A DNA stretch of 64,000 nucleotides from the NCBI GenBank assembly GCA_028583605.1, contig CM053332.1:26116755-26180754 (forward strand). Direction: 5' to 3'. The notes under the pieces are model-generated. The model made no database searches. It was not told the DNA's origin and saw only the letters and a list, made by a program, of their open reading frames with translations. Numbering within the stretch: the first letter of the stretch is position 1; each line of letters starts with the position of its first letter. The stretch comes from Dastarcus helophoroides (taxonomy: Eukaryota > Arthropoda > Insecta > Coleoptera > Bothrideridae). Shown here piece by piece: positions 21,158 to 32,214 of this stretch. The position numbers and the translations under genes were made by a program.

Positions 21158-21329
21158 GCGAATTCTGCAGCAATCTTCAGAGGCGGTCGAGCGCGAACGT
21201 CAACTGAAAGAGTCCGAAAGGCTGTACCTCAATCTGAGGCAGGTGTTGGCCAAACAGCCGGGTCCCGGCATCAAAGACGAACTGCAGAAGACGCAGAGGG
21301 CGCTCAAATCTCGGGGCAACAAACTAAAG
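21158..21329 (+). CDS. CFAP58: CFAP58 exon 10 (aa 748-805)
   Basis: The exon follows the acceptor TTTTGTACAG. It encodes RILQQSSEAVERERQLKESE and LYLNLRQVLAKQPGPG, parallel to the human KEKLYMELKHVLARQPGP block. The donor is AAG|GTAGGT at 21330 in phase 0. The matching acceptor is 10.5 kb downstream. Confidence 0.92.
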
Positions 21330-21379
21330 GTAGGTTCACGCTTTATGGGCGTTTTTTATTGCTAAAAATTCGACCAGGC

Positions 21380-23640
21380 GCAGACAATTTTTTTTTTAAT
21401 TTTTAAATTCAAGTAGATTTTTCTTCTCGAAATTTCACGTGCAGTCTTCAAATTTCAACCTCTTCTTGAAATTATGATACCTCTTTCTAAATCGAAATTT
21501 CGAGTTTAAATCGAAATTTCGAGTTTAAATCGAAATTTCGAATTTAAATCGAAAATTCGAATTTAAATAAATTCGAATTTAAATCGAAATTTCGAATTTA
21601 AATCGAAAATTCGAATTTAAATCGAAAATTCTAGTTTAACAATCATTTCGATTTTAATCCTGAAACTGCTGAAAATTTTTAAATTTTAACTTTTTTTCTC
21701 GAAATTCCGACATTAAAGTCGAAATGTCAACTTTGAAGTCGAGTAGCTCGACTTTAAACTCGAAATTTCGACTTTTCTCTCGAAATTTCGACTTATGTTT
21801 TGAAATATCGACTTTTTTCTCGAAATTTCGACTTTTTTCTCGAAATTTCCACTTTTTTCGAGAAGCAAGTAAAAAATTTCGACTTTTTTTTCGAAATATC
21901 GACTTTTTTCTCGAAATTTCGACTTTCTATTCGAAATTTCGACTTTCTATTCGAAATTTCGACTTTCTATTCGAAATTTCGAGCTTAATCCCGAAACTTC
22001 TACTTAAAAATCGCGAAATTTCGACTTTAGTCTCGAAAATTCGACTTTAATCTCGATATTTCGACTTTTTTTTCGAAATTTCGACCTTTTTCTCAAAATT
22101 TCGTCTTTAATCTCGAAATTTCGAATTTTTTAGAAATTGCGACTTGTTTCTTGTAATTTCGACTTCTTTTTCGAAATTTCGACTTTTTTCTCAAAATTTC
22201 AACTTTCTAGTCGAAATTTTGACTTTCATCCCGAAACTTCGAATGTAAAATCGCGAAATTTCGACTTTATTTTCAAAATTCAAAATCTCGAATTTTTGAG
22301 AAAAAAGTCGAAATTTAGGTAATTAAAATTTGAAATTACTGAACGTACCCTAGTACCAACTGTCAATATAATTGGGAAAGGGGTGTGGTGGGGCGCAACT
22401 GTCATCTGTTTAACTTAACCATAGAGTATTAAAATTTCGATTTTTCACGAAATTTAATTAGAATGAATAATCATTTCGATTTTAGTCCTGGAATTGCGAC
22501 TTTAAATTCGAAACTTCTACTTTTTTCTCGAAATTCCGGCATTACGGTCGAAATTTCAACCTTAATTTCAGCTTTAAACTCGAAATTTCGCCATTTTTCT
22601 CAAAATGTCGACTTTAATTTTAAAATTTCAAGAAGTCGAAATTTTGTTCATCAAAAATTGAAATTGTTGAACGTACCCTGCTGTCAATTGTCGATATCAT
22701 TGGGAAAGCAATGTGGTGGGGTGCAACTGTCATCTGTCAAATCTATCCATACAGAATAGATATTTTCAAATTTAAGTCGAAATTCGACTTTAAATCGAAA
22801 ATTCGAATTTAAATCGAAAATTCTAGTTTAACAATCATTTCGATTTTAATCCTGAAACTGCTGAAAATTTTTAAATTTTAACTTTTTTTCTCGAAATTCC
22901 GACATTAAAGTCGAAATGTCAACTTTAGCTCGACTTTAAATTCGAAATTTCGACTTTTCTCTCGAAATTTCGACCTTTTTCTCGAAATGTCGACTTTAAT
23001 CTCGAAATTTTGAGAAAAAAGTCGAAATTTTGGTAATTAAAATTTGAAATTACTGAACGTAGCCTAGTACCAACTGTCAATATAATTGGGAAAGGGGTGT
23101 GGTGGGGCGCAACTGTCATCTGTTTAACTTAACCATAGAGTATTAAAATTTCGATTTTTCATGAAATTTAATTAGAATGAATAATCATTTCCATTTTAGT
23201 CCTGGAATTGCGACTTTAAATACGAAACTTCGACTTTTTTCTCGAAATTCCGTCATTACGGTCGAAATTTCAACCTTAATTTCGGCTTTAAACTCGAAAT
23301 TTCGCCTTTTTTTTCAAAATGTCGACTTTAATTTTGAAATTTCAAGAAGTCGAAATTTTGTTCATCAAAAATTGAAATTGTTGAACGTACCCTACTGTCA
23401 ATTGTCGATATCATTGGGAAAGCAATGTGGTGGGGTGCAACTGTCATCTGTCTAATCTAACCATAGAGAATAGATATTTTCAGATTTAAGTCGAAATTCG
23501 AATTTAAATCGAAAATTCGAATTTAAATCGAAAATTCGAATTTAAATCGAAAATTCGAATTTAAATCGAAAATTCGAATTTAAATCGAAAATTCGAATTT
23601 AAATCGAAAATTCTAGTTTAAATCGAAAATTCGAGTAAAA
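21380..23640. repeat. 20-bp satellite with a ~714-bp tandem duplication and four islands (intron 10)
   Basis: CGACTTTTTTCTCGAAATTT units alternate with stretches of a 19-bp unit, CGAATTTAAATCGAAAATT (seven near-perfect copies at about 23490-23640). A larger unit is duplicated: GAACGT islands at 22341 and 22669 recur at 23055 and 23383, both offset by 714 bp. The preceding segment at 21631 recurs near 22812. No gene is present. Confidence 0.85.
22341..22430 (+). repeat. Conserved island, copy in intron 10
   Basis: GAACGTACCCTAGTACCAAC ... GGGAAAGGGGTGTGGTGGGG, then CAACTGTCATCTGTTTAACT and ACCATAGAG. Further copies lie at 22669-22755, 23055-23140 and 23383-23465, all on +. They are much better preserved than the satellite around them. 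Confidence 0.75.
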
Positions 23641-24424
23641 AATTGGAGATTAAATTCAAAATTTGGAGTATTCGAATTTCTAGTTTAAGATCGAAGTTTT
23701 AACTTTAATTTTGAAATTTAAAATAGACATTCAGTTACAATCTCGAAACTTTGACTTTAATATCAACATTTTAAATTAAATCTGGAAGCTTTTACGCCCC
23801 GAACATAAATAAATACGAAAAAATCTTTTGTTTAAACATGTTGTGCACATAATGATACAATCTTTGGGTTTTTTGAATTAGAAATTAAAGGTCGCTTGCA
23901 ACTTTATGTAGATTTTAAATCGAGGAAGATTTTTTTTCTTTACTTATAAGAATTTTTGGGAATTAAACAGTCGATCAAATGAAATAAATAACTTAAAATT
24001 AATGACTAAAGATATATTTTGGATGAATATTTCATGGTTATACATTACATTGCTAAAAATAAGATGAATGAAGTATTTAAGATAACTTCTTTAGTAATCT
24101 TTTGCTTTGTTCATCTTTTGTTTGCTTTCAGCTAAAATAACATCGAGTAAAAAGCAATATAAAATATTTGCACAATTTAAAAATTAACATTTTAAAAAAG
24201 TATATTTAAAAAGGTTTGTTTTTTCATAATTTTCAAAAATTTTATTGCACATTTTTAAAGCCTTCGCTACGAGAAAATAATCACATTATTGTTCTACTGG
24301 TTCGTAATTTAGGTTTTTGTTAAATTTTCTTGATATTAAAAAAACCTAAACTATGAAGCACTGAACTAAAACGTAAATAATTAGTCGTCATTAAAACTTT
24401 GTAAACAAAATTACAATACAAATT
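23641..24424. other. AT-rich intron 10 sequence without features
   Basis: This sequence is mostly unique AT-rich DNA. No repeats, RNAs or coding regions are recognised. Confidence 0.5.
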
Positions 24425-24780
24425 TTCCGCGGGTAAACTTGATTTTTGCATAAAAATCCGTCCGCGAGTAAACCTGATTTTTGCATAAAAATCCGTCCGC
24501 GGGTAAACTTGATTTTTGCATAAAAATCCGTCCACGGGTAAACTTGATTTTTGCATAAAAATCCGTCCGCGAGTAAACCTGATTTTTGCATAAAAATCCG
24601 TCCGCGGGTAAACTTGATTTTTGCATAAAAATCCGTCCACGGGTAAACTTGATTTTTGCATAAAAATCCGTCCGCGAGTAAACCTGATTTTTGCATAAAA
24701 ATCCGTCCGCGGGTAAACTTGATTTTTGCATAAAAATCCGTCCACGGGTAGACTTGATTTTTGCACAAAAATCGGTCCAC
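24425..24780 (-). repeat. 35-bp tandem array with 105-bp (three-monomer) higher order
   Basis: The unit on + is GGTAAACTTGATTTTTGCAT followed by AAAAATCCGTCCGCG (35 bp), ten copies. Three variants cycle in order (CCGCGGG...CTT, CCACGGG...CTT, CCGCGAG...CCT), giving a 105-bp period. All three minus-strand frames are open across the array and encode the same 35-residue repeat in shifted register, a consequence of 35 not being divisible by three. I do not regard it as a protein gene. Confidence 0.88.
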
Positions 24781-25129
24781 ACAAGTCCACAGATAAATGT
24801 AACTGTTTGCATAGAAATATACTCATAGGTCTTTGAGATTTGCAAAGAAGCGAAATAAAATACTGAATATTTTCTGTATTTATTATTAGTTAAAGATTGA
24901 AAGCTGCAAAGCGGTTGTTATAGATTTTTAATGTAACGATAAATCATATTATTAAACACGCAACACGAAATGTAAATATTCCGTCAAATCAGAATATCGT
25001 AAAAAAGTATTTTGGTTATTTTGCAGATCGAAAAAGGAAAAATTCAACATTTAAAAATAGCTTGAAAAAAATTTGAAAAAAAACTCATTTAGAAGTAAAG
25101 TTACTTTCAAATATTACAGCATTATTACA

Positions 25130-27110
25130 TTCTTCGCTTTTTATAATTGAAACAAAGTAAAATATGACTTCTGAGGCGAACCGTTTCCATTTTTTGCATA
25201 GAAATCCGTCCGTAGACACATTTGATATTTGCATAAAAATCCGTCCGCGGGGAAACTTGATTTTTGCATAAAAGTCCGTCCGCGGGTAAACTTGATTTTT
25301 GCATAAAAATCCGTCCGCACAAGTCCACAGATAAATGTAACTTTTTGCGTAGAAATATAATCATAGGTCTTTGAGATTTGTAAACACAATTACAATACAA
25401 ATTTTCAGGAAAAAAAACAATTATTTTTGCATAAAAATCCGTCCGCGAGTAAACTTGGTTTTTGCATAAAAGCCCGTCCGCGGGTAAACTTGATTTTTGC
25501 ATAAAATTCCGTCCACACAAGTCCACACATAAATGTAACTTTTTGCGTAGAAATATACTCATAGGTCATTGAGATTTGTAAACAAAATTACAATACAAAT
25601 TTTCAGGAAAAAAAAACAATGATTTTCGACAAATTAAATGTTCAAAGTATAATACACAATTAAGAAAAAGTTAAAACAAACTTCAAAAAAGTAATTAACT
25701 TTTCAAAGTAAAAATTTCGAATAAAAATTCCAAACAAACATTTTTTAAATTTAGAATTAAAGCGTTACTTATTTTTTCGAAACTAAGCAAATAAAACGAT
25801 AAATCATTAAATTATTAACCACACAACACGAATTGTAAATATTTCGTCAAATCAGAATCTCGTAAAAAAGTATTTTAGTTATTTTATAAATCGAAAAATA
25901 AAAAACTCAACATTTACAAACAGTTTTATAAAACTGTTTGAAAAAAAACTCATTTAGAAGTTAATTTCTTTTAAATATTACAACATTATTACATTATTCA
26001 CTTTTTATAATTGGGACAAAGTAAAATATGACTTCTGAGGCAAACCGTTTCCATTTTTTGCATAGAAATCTGTCCGTAGACACATTTGATATTTGCATAA
26101 AAATCCGTCTGCGGGTAAACTTGATTTTTGCATAAAAGTCCGTCCGCGGGTAAACCTGATTTTTGCATAAAAATCCGTCCGCGGGTAAACTTGATTTTTG
26201 CATAAAAATCCGTCCACACAAGTCCACAGATAAATGTAACTTTTTGCGTAGAAATATACTCATAGGTCTTTGAGATTTGTAAACAAAATTACAAAACAAA
26301 TTTTCAGGAAAAAAAAACAATGATTTTCGACAAATTAAATGTTCAAAGGTTAATACACAATTAAAAAAAGTTAAAACAAACTTCAAAAAAGTAATCAACC
26401 TTTCAAAGTAAAAATTTCGAATAAAAATTCCAAACATTTTTTAAATTTAGAATTAAAGCGTTACTTATTTTTTCGAAACTAAGCAAATAAAACAATAAAT
26501 CAATAACTTATTAAATAAGCAACACGAATTGTAAATATTTCGTCAAATCAGAAATCAAAAAGTATTTTGGTTATTTTATAGATCGAAAAATAAAAAAATT
26601 CAACATTTAAAAGCAGTTTTATAAAACAATTTGAAAAAAACACTCATTTAGAAATTAAATTACTTTTAATTATTAAAGCATTATTACATTCTTCGCTTTT
26701 TATAATCGAGGCAAAGTAACATATGCCTTCTGAGGTGGACGTTTCCATTTTTTGCATAGAAATCCTTCCGTAGACACATTTGATATTTGCATAAAAATCC
26801 GTCCGCTGGTAAACTTGATTTTTGCATAAAAATCCATCCGCGGGTAAATTTGATTTTTTGCATAAAAATCCGTCCGCGGGTAAACTTGATTTTTGCATAA
26901 AAATCCGTCCACGGGTATACTGGATTTTTGCATAAAATTCCGTCCGCGGGCAAACTTGGTTTTTGCATAAAAGTCCGTCCGCGGCTAAACTTGATTTTTG
27001 CATGAAAATCCGTCCGCACAAGTCCACAGATAAATGTAACTTTTTACATGGAAATTAACTCATTGATCATTAAGATTTGCAAAGCGAAATAAAACACTGA
27101 ATGTGTTCTG
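25130..27110. repeat. Three dispersed copies of a larger unit carrying short 35-bp arrays
   Basis: The lead-in TTCGCTTTTTATAAT ... CAAAGTAAAATATGACTTCT occurs at about 25135, 25996 and 26693. Each copy is followed by short 35-bp arrays (25196-25345 and 25425-25520; 26055-26225; 26755-27025) and then by ACAAGTCCACAGATAAATGT. The big array at 24425-24780 has the same downstream flank. The units are about 700-860 bp long, AT-rich, without a credible reading frame. They probably belong to one non-autonomous element family (inference). Confidence 0.7.
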
Positions 27111-27154
27111 TATTTATTATTAGTTAGAGATTGAATGCTACAAAGCGGTTGTTA

Positions 27155-27656
27155 TAGATTTTAAACGTATACAATTGGGAATTAGTACAACCTGACGTTT
27201 CTGCTAATTCTATGTTCCACTTCAAATGTTCACAATTCTTGCGACTTGCAGGCACTATTTTTGAATGTGGCACGTTAGTTAAGTTTTTTGTATACTTACA
27301 CAACACACTTATATACGCACAACCACGTATAACCATCGTAAACATATCACAAAACATCGTAAACAATTAAACCTTCACTTTATGACTTTATGACATTTCA
27401 CAATTCCGTTTCCTTCAGATATTCGCAATTCTTGCAACTTGCAGACACTATTTTTGAATGTGGGCACGTTAGTTAATTTTCTTGTACACTTGCACAATAC
27501 ACTTATACACGCACAACTACGTATAACCATCGTAAACATATCACAAAACCAAAGACAAGATCAAACACAAAACTTCCTAAACAATTAAAATTAAATTATC
27601 TTTATGACATTTCACAATGCCTTTTAAATCTACTGTGCATCGAGCCTACTACCTTA
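27155..27656. repeat. ~250-bp direct repeats, left pair
   Basis: Two adjacent related units share CACTATTTTTGAATGTGG, CACGTTAGTTAA, ACACTTATA, CGTATAACCATCGTAAACAT and ATGACATTTCACAAT. The pair ends at GCATCGAGCCTACTACCTTA. The same pair recurs at 28465-28945, on the other side of an inserted element. Confidence 0.75.
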
Positions 27657-27657
27657 A

Positions 27658-28463
27658 AGCTGCATTCACAACCTCTCAATTAGTACATGAAATTAGTACA
27701 GGAAATTAATGCAAGAGTTTGTCATACGGAAATCACCAGCACCAATCATAATGCAAAATTAAAATTAATATGTGAAATGACTCTTAATAGGTTTACGCGA
27801 GAGTTTGCAAACTCCAAACTTTTCGTACTAATTGAAAGTGGGAACTTGACAGATATTTAAGTTCTCCAAACTTTTAAATTAAATAGGTTAGATATTTCTT
27901 TTTTTTATCAAGATAAATTATTATAAATATCGATAAAACATCTTTAGCAGGTCTGGCGGTAGCATTAGGTGCTTATTATTATTTAAAAAAGAAAACCAAA
28001 AATATAAGGGAATGGTGGGTACGTCCCATAAACCAAAAAAAGACGCATGCAAGGAGATTATAATTTGCTTCAAGAAATGCGCTTATCTGATCATTTAATG
28101 TTTTTTTAAATATACGAGATTATCTTGTTTATAAATTTTATTCAACATTTCTTTGGCCCAGTTTGGAAATATTTAAATTTTTATTGTTTGTTGACAATAT
28201 TCTAAACAGTTTTTGAGATTGTCTTATCAACAATTAAATAAAATTTCTGCGACAGGCAAATATTACTGTCAATTCAAAACGTGAAACTAGAATTCTATTC
28301 AGTGTTTGGGCGAATTCGAACAGATGGCAGCACCTTTTGTAGAAAGTAATTTCATGTATTAATTTGGGCATTGTGAATGTTCGTTCTGATTAATTCTAAT
28401 TCAAATTTGAATATCAATTGGGTCTACTAATTGTGGCGTTAATTTTGTCATTGTGAATGCAAC
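27658..28463. mobile_element. Small TIR element flanked by TTAA
   Basis: The left end AGCTGCATTCACAA and right end TTGTGAATGCAAC are inverted repeats, and both are bordered by TTAA (27654-27657 and 28464-28467). The interior (about 806 bp) has no transposase. It sits between two copies of the ~250-bp repeat pair, as expected for an insertion at a unit junction. TTAA flanks suggest a piggyBac-like or other TTAA-targeting non-autonomous element (inference). Confidence 0.55.
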
Positions 28464-28464
28464 T

Positions 28465-28945
28465 TAAACGTATACAATTGACAATTAGTACAACCCGATT
28501 TTTTTGCTAATTCTATGTTCTACTTCAGATATTCACAATTCTTGCAGCTTGCACACTATTTTTGAATGTGGCACGTTAGTTAAGTTTCTTGTACACTTAC
28601 ACAACACACTTATATACGCACAACCACGTATAACCATCGTAAACATATCACAAAACATCGTAAACAATTAAACCTTCACTTTATGACATTATGACATTTC
28701 ACAATTCCTTTTCCTTCAGATATTCGCAATTCTTGCAACTTGCAGACATTATTTTTGAATGTGGCACGTTAGTTAAGTTTCTTGTACACTTACACAACAC
28801 ACTTATATACACACACCACCACGTATAATAATCGTAAAACATCACAAAACATCCTAAACAATTAAAATTAAATTCACTTTATGACGTTTCACTTTCACAA
28901 TTCCTTTTCAACCTATTGTGCATCGAGCCTACTACCTTAATTGAG
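28465..28945. repeat. ~250-bp direct repeats, right pair
   Basis: Same units as at 27155-27656, again ending GCATCGAGCCTACTACCTTA. Identity is high by eye, with small indels. Confidence 0.75.
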
Positions 28946-29194
28946 CGCTGTTGCCAACTCTACAGTTTTAACTGCAGAACTACAGTTTTTTTAACAAAAA
29001 TTTTAAATGTTAAATAAAATGAATACTGAAAAGTTTTTAAAATAAAAATTGTAGATCTATAGATTTATTTTGTATAATCCTCTTGCATTATTCATCCAAA
29101 TTCTATTCACTCATTTGGTGGTGAGGCTTTTTTTATGCATCAATCGGATAAAAATAAAAAGTTTCATTAACTTGTTTTGTAGGAACGGGTATTA

Positions 29195-31570
29195 AAATTT
29201 TTTTTAGAAATTTCAACTTTAGGGTCAATATTTCGACTTTAATATCAAAATTTCGACTTTAATATCAAATTTTCGGCTTTAATATCAAAATTTCGACTTT
29301 AAAGTCAAAATTTCGATTTAAATCGCGAAATATCCATACTCTATGGTTAGATTAAACAGATGACAGTTGCACCCCACCATATTGCTTTCCCAACGATATC
29401 GACAATTGACAGTAGGGTACGTTCAACAATTTCAATTTTTGATGAGCAAAATTTCGACTTCTTTCTTGAAATTCCAAAATTAAAGTCGACATTATTACCT
29501 AAATTTCGACTTTTTTCCTTAAATTTCCAGAAATTTCGAGAAAAAAGTCGAAATTTCGAATAAAAAGTCAAAATTTCGAATAAAAAGTCAAAATTTCGAC
29601 TTTAATGTCGGAATTTCGAGACAAAAATTCAAAAATTGGAATTTTCAGCAATTTCAGGATTGGAATCGAAATGATTGTTAATTTTATTAAAATTTGCTGA
29701 AAAATCGAAAAATTAAGTTTAAAATCGAAATTTCGAGAATAAATCCGAAATTTCGAAAAAAAATTTGCTTTTTCAGAATTAACCCTACAATGCGGAAGGT
29801 AATCTCGATATTTCGAGGAAAAAGTCGAAATTTCCAGATTTTAATCGAAATTTCAAGATTAAAGTCGGAATTTCGAAAAAAAAGTCGAAATTTGTAAAAA
29901 AAAATTCAAATTGACATATTTTCTGGACAGAAGTAGAAAAAACGTCAAATAAAATAATTTTTATGAAATTTCAACTATGAAGTCGTATTTTCCACTTTTT
30001 TTTATCGAAATTTTGACTTTTTTCTCTAAATTTCGACTTTTTCTCTAAATTTCGAGTTTTTCTCGAAATTTTGATTTTTTTCTCGAAATTTCGATTTTAA
30101 TCTTGAAATTCCGATTTTAATCTTGAAATTTCGACGAAAATCTAGAAATTTCGACTTTTTTTTTGAAATGTCAAGATTAAAATCGGAATTTCAAGATAAA
30201 ATCGAAATTTCGAAAAAAAAGTCGAAATTTAGAGAAAAAAGTCGAAATTTAAAGAAAAAAGTCGAAATTTAGAGAAAAAAGTCGAAATTTAGAAAAAAAG
30301 TGGAAATTTAGAGAAAAAAGTCGAAATTTAGAGAAAAAAGTCGAAATTTAGAGAAAAAAGTCGAAATTTAGAGAAAAAAAGTCGAAATTTAGAGAAAAAA
30401 GTCGAAATTTAGAGAAAAAAGTCGAAATTTAGAGAAAAAAAGTCGAAATTTAGAGAAAAAAGTCGAAATTTAGAGAAAAAAGTCGAAATTTAGAGAAAAA
30501 AGTCGAAATTTAGAGAAAAAAGTCGAAATTTAGAAAAAAAAGTCAAAATTTCGATAAAAAAAAGTGGAAAATACGACTTCATAGTTGAAATTTCATAATA
30601 ATTATTTTATTTGACGTTTTTTCTACGCCTGCCCAGAAAAGATATCAATTTGAAATTTTTTTTTACAAATTTCGACTTTTTTTTTCGAAATTTCGACTTT
30701 AATCTTGAAATTTCGATCAAAATCTGGAAATTTCGACTTTTTCCTCGAAATCTCGAGACCGTTGCGCCCTCTAACACCACTTTCCCAACAACATCGACAG
30801 TTGGCAGAAAGCTACGTTCGGTAATTATCAAAATTTCAAAAAGTCAAAATTTCCAGCTTATATTCGAGGTTAAAGTTGAAATTTCGACTTTAATCTTGGC
30901 ATTTTGAGAAAAAATTTGAATTTTCCAGCTTAAAGTCAAAATTTCATTATCAAAGGCGAAATATCGAGAAAAAATTGATATTTCTAGTAAAATCGAAATT
31001 TCGAGTTCCATTTTACTCGAAATTTCGATTTTACTCGAAATATCGATTTTTTCTCGATAATTTTTCTCGAAATTTCGAGTAAAATCGAAATTTCGAGTAA
31101 AATGGAACTCGAAATTTCGATTTTACTGGAAATTTCGATTTTACTCGAAATATCGATTTTTTTCTCGATATTTCGACTTTGATATTGAAATTTTGACTTT
31201 AAGTTGGAAAATTGGAATTTTTTCTCGAAATGCCAAGATTAAAGTCGAAATTTCCACTTTAACCTCGAATATAAGATCGGAATTTTGACTTTTTGAAATT
31301 TTGGTAATTAAAAATAGAAATTACCGAACGTAGCCTTCTGCCAACTGTCGATATTGTTGGGAAAGTTGTGTTAGAGGGCGCGACGACATTTCGAGTAAAA
31401 TCGAAATTTCGAGTAAAATGGAACTGTCGGGTAAAATCGAACTTTCGAGTAAAATCAAAACTTCGAATAAAATCGAAATTTCGAGTTTTAAGTTGAAATT
31501 TCGAGGTTAAAGTCAAAATTTCGAAAAGAAGTCTAAATTTGTAAAAAATTGTTTTAAATTGATGTACTTT
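29195..31570. repeat. 20-bp satellite blocks of alternating polarity in intron 10
   Basis: GTCGAAATTTAGAGAAAAAA repeats with a 20-bp period at 30225-30540 (about 15 copies). T-rich inverse copies lie at 29195-29520 and 30000-30170. Islands occur on minus at about 29336-29425 and 30757-30822, and on plus at about 31325-31385. Palindromic TCGAAATTTCGAGTAAAAT units fill 30990-31160 and 31390-31510. Confidence 0.85.
29808..30755. repeat. Long inverted repeat (foldback) of about 0.95 kb
   Basis: The left arm (about 29808-30020, with AAAACGTCAAATAAAATAAT and TGAAGTCGTATTTTCCACTT) returns inverted at about 30545-30755 (AAGTGGAAAATACGACTTCA, ATTATTTTATTTGACGTTTT). The spacer is itself T-rich array followed by A-rich array, so it also folds on itself. 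The whole lies in CFAP58 intron 10 and would form a long RNA hairpin in the pre-mRNA. Confidence 0.8.
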
Positions 31571-31796
31571 CTACGCCTTTCTAGTTTTAAATGTAGTCAA
31601 AGTTTTTTTAGAGATCAATTTTATTTCAGAACGAAACATCATTTATTTAAATTAAACAAAACCTGTAAATTGACAGTTTTTATCTTCGACATTTACAGTT
31701 TTCTGCAGTTTTTTTTAAGTAAATTAGTTTTTAGCTAATAGGGTTGGTGACACTGCTGTCGAGTGAGCGCCAATTATTCGTTTCGTTTTTTTTTAG
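31571..31796 (+). other. End of CFAP58 intron 10
   Basis: Unique AT-rich sequence leading to the acceptor TTTTTTTTAG at 31796. TGCAGTTTT, GGTTGGTGACACTG and GAGCGCC at about 31708-31770 resemble, inverted, GAGCGCTGTTGCCAACTCTA ... CTGCAGAAC at 28944-28985. This may be the other end of a large inserted element, but similarity is patchy. Confidence 0.4.
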
Positions 31797-32045
31797 AGTT
31801 TGATTTCCGAGCTGAATATGGCGGAGCGGCAAGCGATGGAATATAAATCTATTTTACAAAAAGTCACCGATGAATTAAACGCGTTGAAGAAGAAACACAT
31901 GGAAAGCAAAAAATCCGAGGCACGCAAAGTCTCATCGAACCAAAGAAATAATTTCGATCAAGGTCAGATAGTTCAAGGTCCACCAATCGCACAAAACGTC
32001 AAATTTACTGGTGGCGGGTTTCGAATGTCTGTTGATCGTGTGTGA
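31797..32045 (+). CDS. CFAP58: CFAP58 exon 11, C-terminus (aa 806-887)
   Basis: The exon follows the acceptor TTTTTTTTAG. It encodes SLISELNMAERQAMEYKSIL, QKVTDELNALKKKHMESKK, then a tail with FTGGGFRMSVDRV and TGA. Human CFAP58 has SSELNMYEVQSKEYKYEVEK and ends in FTGGGF plus a few residues, so the C-terminus is complete. Phase 0 joins exon 10. Confidence 0.93.
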   Translation, partial: SLISELNMAERQAMEYKSILQKVTDELNALKKKHMESKKSEARKVSSNQRNNFDQGQIVQGPPIAQNVKFTGGGFRMSVDRV

Positions 32046-32067
32046 TCATTACTTAATTTTGTACATA

Positions 32068-32073
32068 AATAAA
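32068..32073 (+). promoter_or_regulatory. CFAP58 poly(A) signal
   Basis: AATAAA lies 23 bp after the stop codon, giving a very short 3' UTR. The 5' UTR of the next gene must begin almost at once. Confidence 0.7.
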
Positions 32074-32127
32074 CTATATTACAAACTAACTGTGAGTTTC
32101 TCTCGCTTCAACCAGGCTCAGCTAAAC

Positions 32128-32204
32128 GTAAGTAACAAATTCCTCGCGTATTAAACGCCCTCAAACAACAAAAACCTACAAACATAAACAAATTGATTTT
32201 ATAG
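32128..32204 (+). other. 5' UTR intron of the CutC gene
   Basis: AAAC|GTAAGT at 32128 and TGATTTTATAG|GTTAGC at 32204 are good splice sites 77 bp apart, just before the ATG at 32215. This is inferred from the splice consensus only. Confidence 0.6.
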
Positions 32205-32214
32205 GTTAGCTGAA

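Larger units (their letters stand above)
3492..32045 (+). other. CFAP58: CFAP58 (CCDC147) homologue, whole-gene span, 11 coding exons
   Basis: CFAP58 is a coiled-coil protein of motile cilia and sperm flagella; loss in mammals causes malformed sperm tails (family knowledge). All 11 coding exons join in frame through GT/AG sites for a 2,664-nt coding sequence including the stop, or 887 aa; human CFAP58 is about 870. Colinear signatures include a DLDKRAMDAVIREKEIL block, ERDILGSQLVRRNDE, NPLNVHRWRKLEGSDP, KQPGPG and a C-terminal FTGGGF. Introns 1, 2, 3, 6, 7 and 8 are 45-134 bp. Intron 4 is 447 bp, intron 9 is 1,123 bp, intron 5 is 13,446 bp and intron 10 is 10,467 bp; the two largest are made mostly of tandem repeats and mobile elements. 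The gene is probably expressed mainly in testis (inference). Confidence 0.93.

Noticed and set aside
24320..24845. 129-168-aa minus-strand proteins with a 35-residue repeat
   Set aside because: The same peptide appears in all three frames of a 35-bp tandem array, and no homologous domain or splice support exists. Kept only as an observation.
24425..27025. CRISPR-like array
   Set aside because: Units are directly contiguous without unique spacers, and the DNA is eukaryotic.
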